64,000 bases of DNA from Cellulomonas carbonis (GTDB lineage Bacteria; Actinomycetota; Actinomycetes; Actinomycetales; Cellulomonadaceae): assembly GCF_014636275.1 (NCBI RefSeq), contig NZ_BMEB01000007.1:1-64000 (forward strand), written 5' to 3'. Shown piece by piece: positions 16,196 to 24,577 of this stretch; the first letter of the stretch is position 1, and the number at the start of each line of letters is the position of its first letter. The notes under the pieces are model-generated. The model was given only the letters and a program-made list of their open reading frames with translations. It did not search any database and was not told the DNA's origin. A program made the translations under genes and the position numbers.

Positions 16196-17718
16196 GCGCC
16201 GACGTGATCCTCGGCATCGACGTCGGGGGCTCCTTCGCGAAGGCCACCGCGTTCGACCTCGGGACCGGCACGGGCGTCACCCGTGGGCGCGCCGTACCCC
16301 CGCAGCACCCCGCGCCCGGCCACAACGAGCGCGAGCCGCTCGCGGTGTGGTTCCAGGTGGCCGACCTCGTCCACGAGGTCGTCTCGGCGTTGCCGGCGGG
16401 CGCCCGGATCACCGCGGTCGGCGTCACGGGGCACGGCAACGGCCTGTACCTGGTCGACCGGAAGGGCCAGCCGACGCGGCCCGCCGTCATGGCGTCGGAC
16501 ACGCGCGCCGCGGACCTCGTGGCCGCGTGGATCGCCGACGGTGTCGAGGAGCGGCTCCGCCCGGTCACGTGGAACCGGCTGTGGCCCGGTCAGCCCGGGC
16601 CGGTGCTGGCCTGGCTGGCGCGGAACGAGCCGTCGGTCGTCGCGCGCTCGGCCGCCGCTCTCATGTGCAAGGACTTCATCCGCGCGCAGCTCACCGGCCG
16701 GGTCGCGACCGAGCGCACCGACGCGAGCTGCAGCGGCCTGTACGACAACGCGGCCGGCGAGACCTCGACCGATGTCCTGCTGGCGCTGGGCCTCGAGGCG
16801 TACGGAGACCTCGTCCCGGAGGTCCTCGGTTCCGACGCCGTCGTCGGGGAGGTCACACCGGAGGCGGCGGAGGTGACGGGCCTGCCGGTCGGGACACCCG
16901 TCGTCGGCGGGCTGGTGGACAACGTGGCGCTCCACCTCGGCTCGGGAGTCCTCGACAGCCGCAGCCTGTGCGTGGCGGCGGGCACCTGGAGCGTGAACCA
17001 GCTGCTCGTGCCGGACGAGGAGATGGTCCCGGCCCAGCGCCTCAGCGCCGCGGCCGCCCCGTTCGCCGCGTGCACCGCCGCGACGCCCGGCGCGGCGCTG
17101 CTGATCGAGGCGAGCGCGACGTCGGCGAGCACGCTCGCGTGGGCGGTGGACCAGGTCACGACCGGCCTGCGTCCCCAGGCGGAGCGCTCGGGCAGCGACG
17201 TCTTCGAGCTGGCTCTGCGCCGCGTCGCGGCCCGCGCACCTCAGGACGACGACCCGTTCTTCCTCCCGTTCCTCGACGGCAGCAGGGACGACCCGCAGGC
17301 GCGCGGGGCATGGCTCGGCCTCTCGTCGTGGAACGACGAGACGGCCCTGCTCGGCGCCGTCGTCGAGGGCGTGTGCCTCGAGCACCGACGCCACGTCGAC
17401 CGCCTGTCCCCGCGCAGCGACGCGCTGCCGCTGCGGCTCTCGGGCGGCGCGGCCCGCAGCGCGGCGTGGGCCCAGCGGTTCGCGGACACGACGCGACGGC
17501 CCGTCGAGGTGTCGTCCTCGCAGGAGCTCGGCGCCGTGGGGGTGGCCGTGATCGCGGGCGTGGGGGCGGGTGTGTTCGGCTCGGCGGCGGAGGGCGCGGC
17601 GGCCCTCGACCGGACGTGGACCGTCTTCACCCCCGACGACGACGCCGTGGCGCACTTCGAGCGCCGCTACGCGCGCTACCTCGACTACGTCGACCGGCTG
17701 GACCTGCGGCGCGGGTGA
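16192..17718 (+). CDS. FGGY-family carbohydrate kinase (LsrK/L-xylulokinase-like)
   Basis: A 508-residue kinase with the N-terminal phosphate loop GIDVGGSFAKATAFD, the sugar segment GVTGHGNGLYLVD, and GTPVVGGLVDNVALHLGSG carrying the catalytic Asp. The TGHGNGLYL and SSD-like (ASDTRA) segments are closer to L-xylulokinase and erythritol kinase than to E. coli LsrK, whose equivalent reads SACSMREG. This suggests a keto-pentose or tetrulose. It is the last gene of the operon and ends 16 bases from the convergent gene at 17735. Confidence 0.88.
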   Translation: MSADVILGIDVGGSFAKATAFDLGTGTGVTRGRAVPPQHPAPGHNEREPLAVWFQVADLVHEVVSALPAGARITAVGVTGHGNGLYLVDRKGQPTRPAVMASDTRAADLVAAWIADGVEERLRPVTWNRLWPGQPGPVLAWLARNEPSVVARSAAALMCKDFIRAQLTGRVATERTDASCSGLYDNAAGETSTDVLLALGLEAYGDLVPEVLGSDAVVGEVTPEAAEVTGLPVGTPVVGGLVDNVALHLGSGVLDSRSLCVAAGTWSVNQLLVPDEEMVPAQRLSAAAAPFAACTAATPGAALLIEASATSASTLAWAVDQVTTGLRPQAERSGSDVFELALRRVAARAPQDDDPFFLPFLDGSRDDPQARGAWLGLSSWNDETALLGAVVEGVCLEHRRHVDRLSPRSDALPLRLSGGAARSAAWAQRFADTTRRPVEVSSSQELGAVGVAVIAGVGAGVFGSAAEGAAALDRTWTVFTPDDDAVAHFERRYARYLDYVDRLDLRRG

Positions 17719-17734
17719 ACCGGACGCGTCGGGC

Positions 17735-18964
17735 TCAGCGCGGCGACGCGAGGTACGTGTGCCCCGCCGCCCGCAGGCGGTCCACGAGGACGTCGCCGAG
17801 CCCGGTCGCGGGCGTGAGCGAGCCCGCCCGGTCGGGCAGGCGGTCGTCGTCGTGCGCGAGGGCGAGAGCCGCCTCGCCGATCATCACCGCGGTCGCGGCG
17901 TAGCCCGGGTCCCCGCTGCCGGCGGCCACCGCGCGGTAGTGCCTCCCGGTCGTCGTCGTGGCGTGCACGTCCATGCGGAACCAGCCGTCGCGGCGGGTCT
18001 GCTCGTCGGGTCCGGTGCCGGGCTCGGGGAGCACGCGGTCGAGCAGGGCGCGCGTCGGCGGCAGGGCGAACGCGGCGGCCGCGAGGCCGAGCCCGGCCGT
18101 GATGCCGAGCGCGCGTGCGGCACCCCGGGCGCCGCGTCCGGCGGCCATGACCTCGCCGTAGCGGAGCGTCCGGCCGTACGCCCAGCCCAGGAGCGCGTTG
18201 GACCGGCGGACGACGCGCGAGTTGAACGACGCCATCGGGAACGCCGTGACCCACCCGCCGTCGACGGCCCTGCCGGGTGCGGGTGCGTCGGGCGGCTGGG
18301 GGACGTCGGGCTCGGTGGCCCGGTCGGGGCTCAGCGAGAAGGGGTCGGCGAGCAGCCGTCGCGCTGCCGGGTCGCTCGCGGCGAGCTCGACGACGCCGCG
18401 CATCGTCGCGAGCGTCCCGCCGCTGACGCCGCCGCGGGCCCGCGCGACCAGGCGCACGTGCGCGAGCGCGCCGGCGTCGTCGGCCACGACCCGGCGGTGC
18501 AGCGTGAGGACCGCGAGGTCGGACGGGACCGAGTCGTACCCGCACGCGTGCACGAGCCGCGCGCCGGTCGACCGCGCCACGTCGTCGAACCGGTCGACCA
18601 CCGCCCGCACGAACGGCGCCTCGCCGGTGAGGTCGGCGTAGTGCGTCCCGGCGCGCGCGCAGGCCTCGACCACGGGCATCCCGTGCCGCAGGTACGGGCC
18701 CACGGTGCTGACGACGACGCGCGTGGACGCGGCCAGCGCGGCGAGCGAGACCGGGTCGCCCGCGTCGGCGACGACGACGGGCCACGTGCTCGCGGGTCCG
18801 GGCAGCCCGGCTCGCACGCGCTCGAGCCGCTCGCGGGACCGGCCCGCGAGCGCGACGCGCGTGCCGGGCGGGGCGTGGTGCGCGAGGTGCTCGGCGACCA
18901 GTGCGCCGACGAACCCCGAGGCTCCGAAGACGACGACGTCGTGGTCCCTCGCGCGGTCGCTCAT
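17735..18964 (-). CDS. saccharopine dehydrogenase-like NAD(P)-binding protein (trans-acting enoyl reductase type)
   Basis: A 409-residue protein with an N-terminal Rossmann fold (VVVFGASGFVGALVAEHL), then ALAGRSRERLERV and VVSTVGPYLRHG, as in Rv2449c-type trans-acting enoyl reductases. A hydrophobic helix (ALGITAGLGLAAAAFALPP) in the C-terminal half fits membrane-associated members. ATG 18964 is the only sensible start. In mycobacteria a relative acts with a polyketide synthase; no such partner is nearby, so the substrate here is unknown. Confidence 0.82.
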   Translation of the reverse strand: MSDRARDHDVVVFGASGFVGALVAEHLAHHAPPGTRVALAGRSRERLERVRAGLPGPASTWPVVVADAGDPVSLAALAASTRVVVSTVGPYLRHGMPVVEACARAGTHYADLTGEAPFVRAVVDRFDDVARSTGARLVHACGYDSVPSDLAVLTLHRRVVADDAGALAHVRLVARARGGVSGGTLATMRGVVELAASDPAARRLLADPFSLSPDRATEPDVPQPPDAPAPGRAVDGGWVTAFPMASFNSRVVRRSNALLGWAYGRTLRYGEVMAAGRGARGAARALGITAGLGLAAAAFALPPTRALLDRVLPEPGTGPDEQTRRDGWFRMDVHATTTTGRHYRAVAAGSGDPGYAATAVMIGEAALALAHDDDRLPDRAGSLTPATGLGDVLVDRLRAAGHTYLASPR

Positions 18965-19065
18965 CCGCCGATGCTCGCCGCGCGCAGAGGCGCTCGCAAC
19001 AGGCCACCCAGGCCACCGCCGGCCCGTCGGAGCGGGGAGGGCGCGCGCGGGTGGGCGCTGTGCGG

Positions 19066-20346
19066 TCAGGCCTGCCCGCGGGGTGCTCGCGCCGCGCCCA
19101 GGGCCCCCAGCCGGCCCGTCAGGAACGCGCGCTCGCGGTCGTTGCCGGTCCGCTCGATCGCCGCGGCGTAGGCGGCGGCCGCGTCGTCGTCGCGGCCCAG
19201 GCGCCGCAGCAGGTCGGCGCGGACGGCGTGCCACAGGTGGTTGCGCTCGAGCGGGATCGCGTCGACGAGCGCGAGCCCGGCGGCCGGACCGTCGACCTCC
19301 GCGACCGCGACGGCACGGTTGAGGGCGACGAACGGCGTGGGCGTCAGCGCGTGCAGGTGGTCGTACAGCGCGACGACCTGCGGCCAGTCCGTGCGGTCCG
19401 CCGACGGCGCGTCGGAGTGCACCGCCGCGATCGCCGCCTGCAGCTGGTACGGACCCGGCCTGCCCAGACGCAGGCAGCGCCGCACGAGCGTGCGCCCCTC
19501 CCACGCGAGCGCCTCGTCCCACCGGCTGCGGTCCTGGTCGGCGAGCAGCACGATCCGGCCGTCGTCGTCGGTCCGCGCGGGACGGCGCGACTCGGCCAGC
19601 AGCATCAGCGCGAGCAGGCCGAGCACCTCGGGCTCGTCGGGCATGAGCCGCGCCAGGAGCCGCCCGAGGCGCACGGCCTCCGTCGCGAGGTCGACCCGGC
19701 CGAGCTCGGGGCCTGCCGTCGCCGTGTGCCCCTCGGTGAAGACGACGTGGACGACGGCGAGCACGCCCGCGAGGCGGTCGGGCAGCTCGGCGGGCCCGGG
19801 CACGCGGTAGGGGATCCCCGCGTCGCGGATCTTCGCCTTGGCGCGCACGATGCGCTGCGCCGTCGTCGCCTCGGGGACGCCGAACGCGTGCGCGATCTCC
19901 GCCGTCGTGAGCCCGCCCAGCAGCCGGAGCGTCAGGGCGACGCGCGACGGCAGCGCGAGCGCGGGGTGGCACGCCGTGAAGACCAGGCGCAGGCGGTCGT
20001 CGGGCAGGTGCTCGTCGACGGGCAGCCCGGACATCACGACCTCCTCGGCGCTCGCGGTCACCGCGCCGCCGACCAGACCCTCGAGGACGGCGCGGTGCTC
20101 ACGCACCCCGCGCGTGCCCTCGCGGCGCAGCCGGTCGACGGCGCGGCGTCGTGCCGTGGTCAGGACCCACCCGGCAGGGCTGGGCGGCAGGCCCGTGACC
20201 GGCCACGTGCGGGCCGCCTCGGCGAACGCCTCCTGCACGGCCTCCTCGGCGGCGTCGAGGTCGCGCAGGCTCCGCGCGAGCACCGACACGGCGCGGCCGT
20301 ACTCGCGCCGGTAGACGTCGGCGACGTCGTCGGGGCCCGCGAGCAC
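19066..20346 (-). CDS. ECF42-group sigma factor with C-terminal TPR-like extension
   Basis: A 426-residue protein. Residues 1-75 hold sigma region 2 ([17 protein letters not shown]) and residues about 110-165 region 4 ([27 protein letters not shown]). The remaining 250 residues are a helical extension (DUF6596/TPR-like). This length and the adjacent DGPF gene define group ECF42, which lacks an anti-sigma factor and uses its C-terminal extension for control. GTG 20346 starts two bases after the DGPF stop, so the two are coupled. Confidence 0.85.
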   Translation of the reverse strand: MLAGPDDVADVYRREYGRAVSVLARSLRDLDAAEEAVQEAFAEAARTWPVTGLPPSPAGWVLTTARRRAVDRLRREGTRGVREHRAVLEGLVGGAVTASAEEVVMSGLPVDEHLPDDRLRLVFTACHPALALPSRVALTLRLLGGLTTAEIAHAFGVPEATTAQRIVRAKAKIRDAGIPYRVPGPAELPDRLAGVLAVVHVVFTEGHTATAGPELGRVDLATEAVRLGRLLARLMPDEPEVLGLLALMLLAESRRPARTDDDGRIVLLADQDRSRWDEALAWEGRTLVRRCLRLGRPGPYQLQAAIAAVHSDAPSADRTDWPQVVALYDHLHALTPTPFVALNRAVAVAEVDGPAAGLALVDAIPLERNHLWHAVRADLLRRLGRDDDAAAAYAAAIERTGNDRERAFLTGRLGALGAARAPRGQA

Positions 20347-20348
20347 GG

Positions 20349-20699
20349 TCAGCGCCCCCCGTGCCGCACGGGTCGCACCTCGATCGGCAGTCCCGTCGCG
20401 CGGGTCAGGCGACGGCCCCACTCGAGCACCGCGTCGACGTCCTCGACGACGACCACCGAGAACCCGCCGAGGTGCTCCTTGGCCTCGACGTACGGGCCGT
20501 CGACGGTGAGGACCTCGTCGCCGTCGGACCGCAGGACGGTCGACGAGCCCGGGCCGTGCAGGCCGGCCGCGAACACCCACACGCCCTCGTCACGCATGTC
20601 CTGGTCGATGCGTCCCACCTCGACCATGACCGGCTCGAGGAGCTCCGGCGGCGGGGGAGGACCGACGGGCTCCCACAGGGACAGCACGTACTGGGTCAT
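20349..20699 (-). CDS. YCII-related DGPF-domain protein
   Basis: A 116-residue protein of the DGPF/YCII superfamily. It shows the strand order of the family and a [14 protein letters not shown] segment, the DGPF-type motif plus the conserved EAKE(H/Q)LGGF. GGAGGT lies 6 bases before ATG 20699. DGPF proteins are the standard genomic partners and targets of ECF42 sigma factors, as found here. The biochemical role is unknown; ferredoxin-like barrel members bind small aromatic or acyl ligands. Confidence 0.88.
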   Translation of the reverse strand: MTQYVLSLWEPVGPPPPPELLEPVMVEVGRIDQDMRDEGVWVFAAGLHGPGSSTVLRSDGDEVLTVDGPYVEAKEHLGGFSVVVVEDVDAVLEWGRRLTRATGLPIEVRPVRHGGR

Positions 20700-20939
20700 G
20701 GTGCACCTCCGGCTCCGGGGCGGCCCGGTGCCGCCCTCACCCACTCAGACGAATGGTCGCGGCGCGGATCGACACAGGGAAGGGCGGGCGGGGGTCGGCC
20801 GGGTGCGTGCCGACCCGCGGCCGACCTCTGCCCGCGCCCGGCCTCCGCACGCGGCCGACCTCTGCGCGCGGACGTCTCACGTCGTCACGGCAGCGGCCGA
20901 TGGGACGGGGAAGCGGTCCTTCAAGCAGACGGAGGCACA
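20700..20939. other. divergent intergenic region between DGPF gene and sensor-GGDEF-EAL gene
   Basis: This 240-base gap separates divergent genes. It contains the repeated string CGGCCGACCTCTGC (near 20819 and 20848) and GGAGGCACAG just before GTG 20940. The ECF42 target promoter would be expected near 20700-20760 on the minus strand. I cannot assign it with confidence. Confidence 0.4.
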
Positions 20940-23900
20940 GTGACGTCGTCCCCGACCCTGCTCGTGTTCTCCCCGAGCACGGGTGGGTACTACTTCGGGG
21001 CGCTCCTGCGCGGAGTCGCGCGCGAGCTCGCCTCGGTCGGTGGACGCGCCGTCGTCGTGCAGACGCTCGAGCCCGGCGCGCGTAGCGACGAGCAGGGCGA
21101 GGCGCCCGACTTCGCGCCGCGCGTCGCGTGGGACCACGCCGACGGCGTCCTGTCGATCACGTCGGCGGTCCGCGGCGAGTACCTGGCCCCGCTCGCGGCG
21201 CGCGACCTGCCCGTCGTCGTCGCGAGCGGCACGGCGGCGGGCGTCGTCGTCCCGACCGCCGCGCCCGACAACGCCGGCGGCACCACGGCCGCCGTCGAGC
21301 ACCTCGCGCAGCACGGCCACACGCGGATCGGCTTCGTCGGCAACGTCGCGCAGCGTGACGTGCGCGACCGGTACGACGCGTACGTCCGCACGCTCGAGCG
21401 CCACGGGCTGCGGGCCGACCCCGCCCACCTCTTCGTCGCGCCGGACAACGGCACGTCCGGCGGGCGGGCCGCGGGCCACGCCTTCCTCGCCGCGGGTGAG
21501 CGACCGACCGCGCTCGTGGTCGCGACGGACCGGAACGCGCTCGGCCTCATGAGCGTCGTGCAGGCCGCGGGCGTGGACGTCCCGGGCGACGTCGCCGTCG
21601 TCGGCTTCGACGACATCGAGGCGTCGGACGTCTCCGCCCCGCCGCTGACCACCGTCTCGCAGCCCTTCGACGAGGTCGGCGCGCTCGCGACGCGGCTCGT
21701 GCTCGAGGGCGTCGGGGGCCGGCCGGTGCCCGCGACCCCGCACGTCGCGCCCGCGTCGCTCGTCGTGCGCGCGTCGTGCGGGTGCCGTCCGCGGTCCGAC
21801 GGCGACGCGCGGACCCGTGCGGCCGACGACGACCTCGCGCAGGCCGGCGACGTCGCGCGAGCGGGGGACGCCGACCGGGCCCGGACGGCCGCCCTGGTGC
21901 TGCGTGCCGTGAGCAGCGGCGTCCCGGGGCGCGACGTCGACGCCGAGCGGCTCGTCGACGACGTCCTGCGCGTCGTGCACGCGCCGACGCCGGACGCCGC
22001 CGCCCTCCGGCGCCTGCTGCGCAGGCTGACCCCGCGCGCCGACGCGATGCGCGCCGTGACGCGTGTCCTCGAGCGCCACGTCCGCGCGACGCTCGACGCG
22101 CCGGCCGCGGCGACCCTGGTCGCCGGTCTGCGCGACCTCCAGGCGGGTGCCTTCCTGCAGCAGGCGGCGGAGGTCGAGCAGATGCTCGACGAGCAGGTCG
22201 CGGTCGACGCGGGCCTGCTGGACACGCGCGACCCCCGCTCGCTCAGCTGGCTGGCCGGGACCGGCGTCCGCGGCGCGGTGCTCGCGACCTGGGAGCGCGA
22301 CCAGGAGCTCGTCGTCGCGGGGACGTACGACCCCGACGGCCGGCTCGCGGTGCAGGTCGGCGAGCCCGTGCCCGTCGAGCGGTTCCCTCCCGCGTCGCTC
22401 GTGCGGACCGCCGCACCCGACGAGCGCCTCGTGTGCTTCGTCGTACCCGTGCGGACGCGCGAGCGCGACTGGGGTCTGCTCGCGCTCGTGACGGAGATCG
22501 AGGCGACGTCGGCGCGCGAGACGTACCACCACTGGTCGGCGCTGCTCGCGTCGGCCCTCGAGCAGCAGGCGCTCCAGGCGGCGGCCCACGCGAGCGAGCA
22601 GCGACACGCGCTCGCCGCGGAGGCCGCGCGGGACGGGCTGTGGGAGGTCGACGTCGTGACCGGGGCCACGTACGTGTCCGAGCGCGGCCGCGAGCTGCTC
22701 GGGTTCACGCGCGACGAGCCCCTCGAGGCCGCGGCGTGGAAGCGCGGCGTGCACCCCGACGACCTGCCCGGCCTGCGCGCGGCGATCCGTGAGGTGATCG
22801 CGGTCCCCGGGGTCGCCGTCGAGCGCGAGTACCGCGTCACGCTGCCCGGCCAGACCGAGGCGCAGTGGCGGCTGGTCCGCGCGCTCGGGGTCGCGGACAG
22901 CACGGGCGCGTGCGCGCGGATGGTCGGCTCGCTGTCCGACGTCGACCCGCGCAAGCGGCTCGAGGAGCGGCTGCGGCTCGGCGCGCTCTACGACGAGGTC
23001 ACCGGGCTGCCCAACCGTCGCCACCTGCTCGACCGGCTCGCGCAGGCCGTCGAGACGTCGCGCCGCCACCCCGACCGCGGCTACGCGGTCGTGTTCCTCG
23101 ACCTCGACGGGTTCAAGCTCGTCAACGACTCCCTCGGGCACCTCGTCGGCGACCAGCTCCTCACCGTCGTCGCCGACCGCCTCCGTCGTCAGGTGCGCGC
23201 GGCCGACACCGCGGCGCGCTTCGGCGGCGACGAGTTCGCCGTCCTGCTCGCGGACCCGGTGCCCGACGAGGTGCTCGTCATCGCGCACCGCCTCCAGCGC
23301 GCGATCGCCGAGCCCGTCGTCCTCGCGGGCCAGGAGGTCACGGTCACGGCGAGCATCGGCATCACGACGTCCGACGTGGGCTACACCGACCCCGAGGACG
23401 TCCTGCGCGACGCCGACACCGCGATGTACGACGCCAAGGCGACCGAGCGCGGCACCGCCAGCGTCTTCGAGCGGGGCATGCACGTGCGTGCGACGGGCCG
23501 TCTCCAGGAGCGTGCCGAGCTGCGCCGCGCCCTCGTCGACGGGCAGTTCGTCGTGCACTACCAGCCCGTCGTCGCGCTCGGCGACGACGCGGCCCGGGCC
23601 GGGGGCGGCACGACGTCGGAGGAGCCCGCGGCGGCGTCGTCGGCGGAGGCGGTGGCGACGGGACGCGGGTCCGGGGTGTCGCACCTCGAGGCGCTCGTGC
23701 GCTGGCACCACCCCGAACGCGGTGTGCTGCTGCCCGCAGAGTTCCTCCCGGCGCTCGTCGACAACGGGTCCGTCGTGACCCTCGGCGAGCAGGTCCTCGA
23801 GCAGGTCTGCCGCCAGCTCGCGGAGTGGGAGCGGCAGGGCGCGACGCCGACGGTCGCGGTCAACCTCTCGCACGCGGAGTTCTGGGCCGCGGACCTGCCC

Positions 23901-24365
23901 GAGCGCGTCCGTGCGGTGCTGGACCGGCACGGCGTCGCCGCCGACCGGATCGTCCTCGAGGTGACCGAGGCCGTGATCATGAGCGACATGGGTGGTGCGC
24001 AACGGGTGGCCGGCGCGCTGCACGACCTCGGGGTCGCGCTGCACATCGACGACTTCGGTACGGGCCACTCGTCGCTGGCCGCGCTGCGCGACCTGCCCGT
24101 CGACGCGCTCAAGATCGACGGGTCGTTCATCCGCGGCATGGACGACGCCCGGACCGGCGAGCTCGTGCGGGTCGTCGTCGAGCTCGGGCGCGTGCTGGGT
24201 CTGGGCGTCGTCGCCGAGTGCGTCGAGACGGCCGACCAGGCGGCCGCGCTCGCGGCGATGGGCTGCGGCCGCGCGCAGGGCTGGTTCTACGGACGCGCCG
24301 AGCCGGGCGACGTCGTCGGCCCTCTGCTCGAGCGCACCGCTGCGCGGGAGCCCGCACGCGCCTGA
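20940..24365 (+). CDS. soluble sugar-sensor/GAF-like/PAS/GGDEF/EAL c-di-GMP enzyme
   Basis: A 1141-residue cytoplasmic protein. Residues 1-285 are a LacI-type periplasmic-binding fold (VVGFDDIEASDVSAPPLTTV near 220) without its DNA-binding helix-turn-helix. About 430-540 is GAF-like, 556-680 PAS_3, 690-840 GGDEF and 850-1135 EAL. RFGGDEF (759-765) is intact, and an RAAD inhibitory site sits five residues before GGDEF. The EAL motif (LEALVRW, about 916), DDFGTG and LKIDGSF are present; VAECVET replaces the usual VAEGVET. Both cyclase and phosphodiesterase activity are plausible, gated by a sugar-like ligand. GTG 20940 follows GGAGG. No membrane segments are seen. Confidence 0.9.
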   Translation: MTSSPTLLVFSPSTGGYYFGALLRGVARELASVGGRAVVVQTLEPGARSDEQGEAPDFAPRVAWDHADGVLSITSAVRGEYLAPLAARDLPVVVASGTAAGVVVPTAAPDNAGGTTAAVEHLAQHGHTRIGFVGNVAQRDVRDRYDAYVRTLERHGLRADPAHLFVAPDNGTSGGRAAGHAFLAAGERPTALVVATDRNALGLMSVVQAAGVDVPGDVAVVGFDDIEASDVSAPPLTTVSQPFDEVGALATRLVLEGVGGRPVPATPHVAPASLVVRASCGCRPRSDGDARTRAADDDLAQAGDVARAGDADRARTAALVLRAVSSGVPGRDVDAERLVDDVLRVVHAPTPDAAALRRLLRRLTPRADAMRAVTRVLERHVRATLDAPAAATLVAGLRDLQAGAFLQQAAEVEQMLDEQVAVDAGLLDTRDPRSLSWLAGTGVRGAVLATWERDQELVVAGTYDPDGRLAVQVGEPVPVERFPPASLVRTAAPDERLVCFVVPVRTRERDWGLLALVTEIEATSARETYHHWSALLASALEQQALQAAAHASEQRHALAAEAARDGLWEVDVVTGATYVSERGRELLGFTRDEPLEAAAWKRGVHPDDLPGLRAAIREVIAVPGVAVEREYRVTLPGQTEAQWRLVRALGVADSTGACARMVGSLSDVDPRKRLEERLRLGALYDEVTGLPNRRHLLDRLAQAVETSRRHPDRGYAVVFLDLDGFKLVNDSLGHLVGDQLLTVVADRLRRQVRAADTAARFGGDEFAVLLADPVPDEVLVIAHRLQRAIAEPVVLAGQEVTVTASIGITTSDVGYTDPEDVLRDADTAMYDAKATERGTASVFERGMHVRATGRLQERAELRRALVDGQFVVHYQPVVALGDDAARAGGGTTSEEPAAASSAEAVATGRGSGVSHLEALVRWHHPERGVLLPAEFLPALVDNGSVVTLGEQVLEQVCRQLAEWERQGATPTVAVNLSHAEFWAADLPERVRAVLDRHGVAADRIVLEVTEAVIMSDMGGAQRVAGALHDLGVALHIDDFGTGHSSLAALRDLPVDALKIDGSFIRGMDDARTGELVRVVVELGRVLGLGVVAECVETADQAAALAAMGCGRAQGWFYGRAEPGDVVGPLLERTAAREPARA

Positions 24366-24405
24366 CCGCCCGCGCCCGGGCTCCCTTCCAGGCCCCGCGC
24401 GCGAC

Positions 24406-24467
24406 GTCGAGATCAGAGTTGTGGTCGGCGCGTCGCGCGACACGCCGACCAGAACTCTGATCTCGAC
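24406..24467. repeat. 62-bp palindromic element, copy 1
   Basis: Arms of 30 bases around a 2-base centre (24436-24437) with two mismatches. It starts GTCGAGATCAGAG and ends CTCTGATCTCGAC, with the core GTGGTCGGCG..CGCCGACC. A related 62-base copy lies at 43587-43648, and their arms differ at paired positions. It sits between two genes on the same strand (sensor-GGDEF-EAL and HAD) and could act as a terminator. It looks like a dispersed REP-type or MITE-type element. Confidence 0.8.
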
Positions 24468-24509
24468 GGGGATGAGGGTGAGGGGCAGGGGCAGGGGGAG
24501 GGGGCGGGG
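24468..24509 (+). other. G-run tract with G-quadruplex potential
   Basis: Seven runs of three to five G separated by one to four bases follow the palindrome directly, on the coding strand upstream of the HAD gene. Four runs are enough for an intramolecular quadruplex. Confidence 0.5.
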
Positions 24510-24563
24510 CGCGCGGAGCAGGCCGAGTCCGAGCTGCGCCGGCTCGGCCTCGAGGACCCGGCG

Positions 24564-24569
24564 TAGGAT
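24564..24569 (+). promoter_or_regulatory. -10 box for leaderless transcript of the HAD gene
   Basis: TAGGAT followed by 8 bases and ATG 24578. No Shine-Dalgarno sequence is present. The spacing puts the first transcribed base at or next to the start codon. Confidence 0.55.
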
Positions 24570-24577
24570 CGGCCGCG

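Noticed and set aside
16192..17718. Calling the kinase LsrK and the whole locus an AI-2 system
   Set aside because: The kinase active-site segment resembles L-xylulokinase, LsrG is missing and two ligand-contact positions in the binding protein differ, so only lsr-like is justified.
24406..24467. Palindrome as an ordinary terminator only
   Set aside because: A matching element at 43587-43648 lies between two divergent genes, where no terminator is needed.
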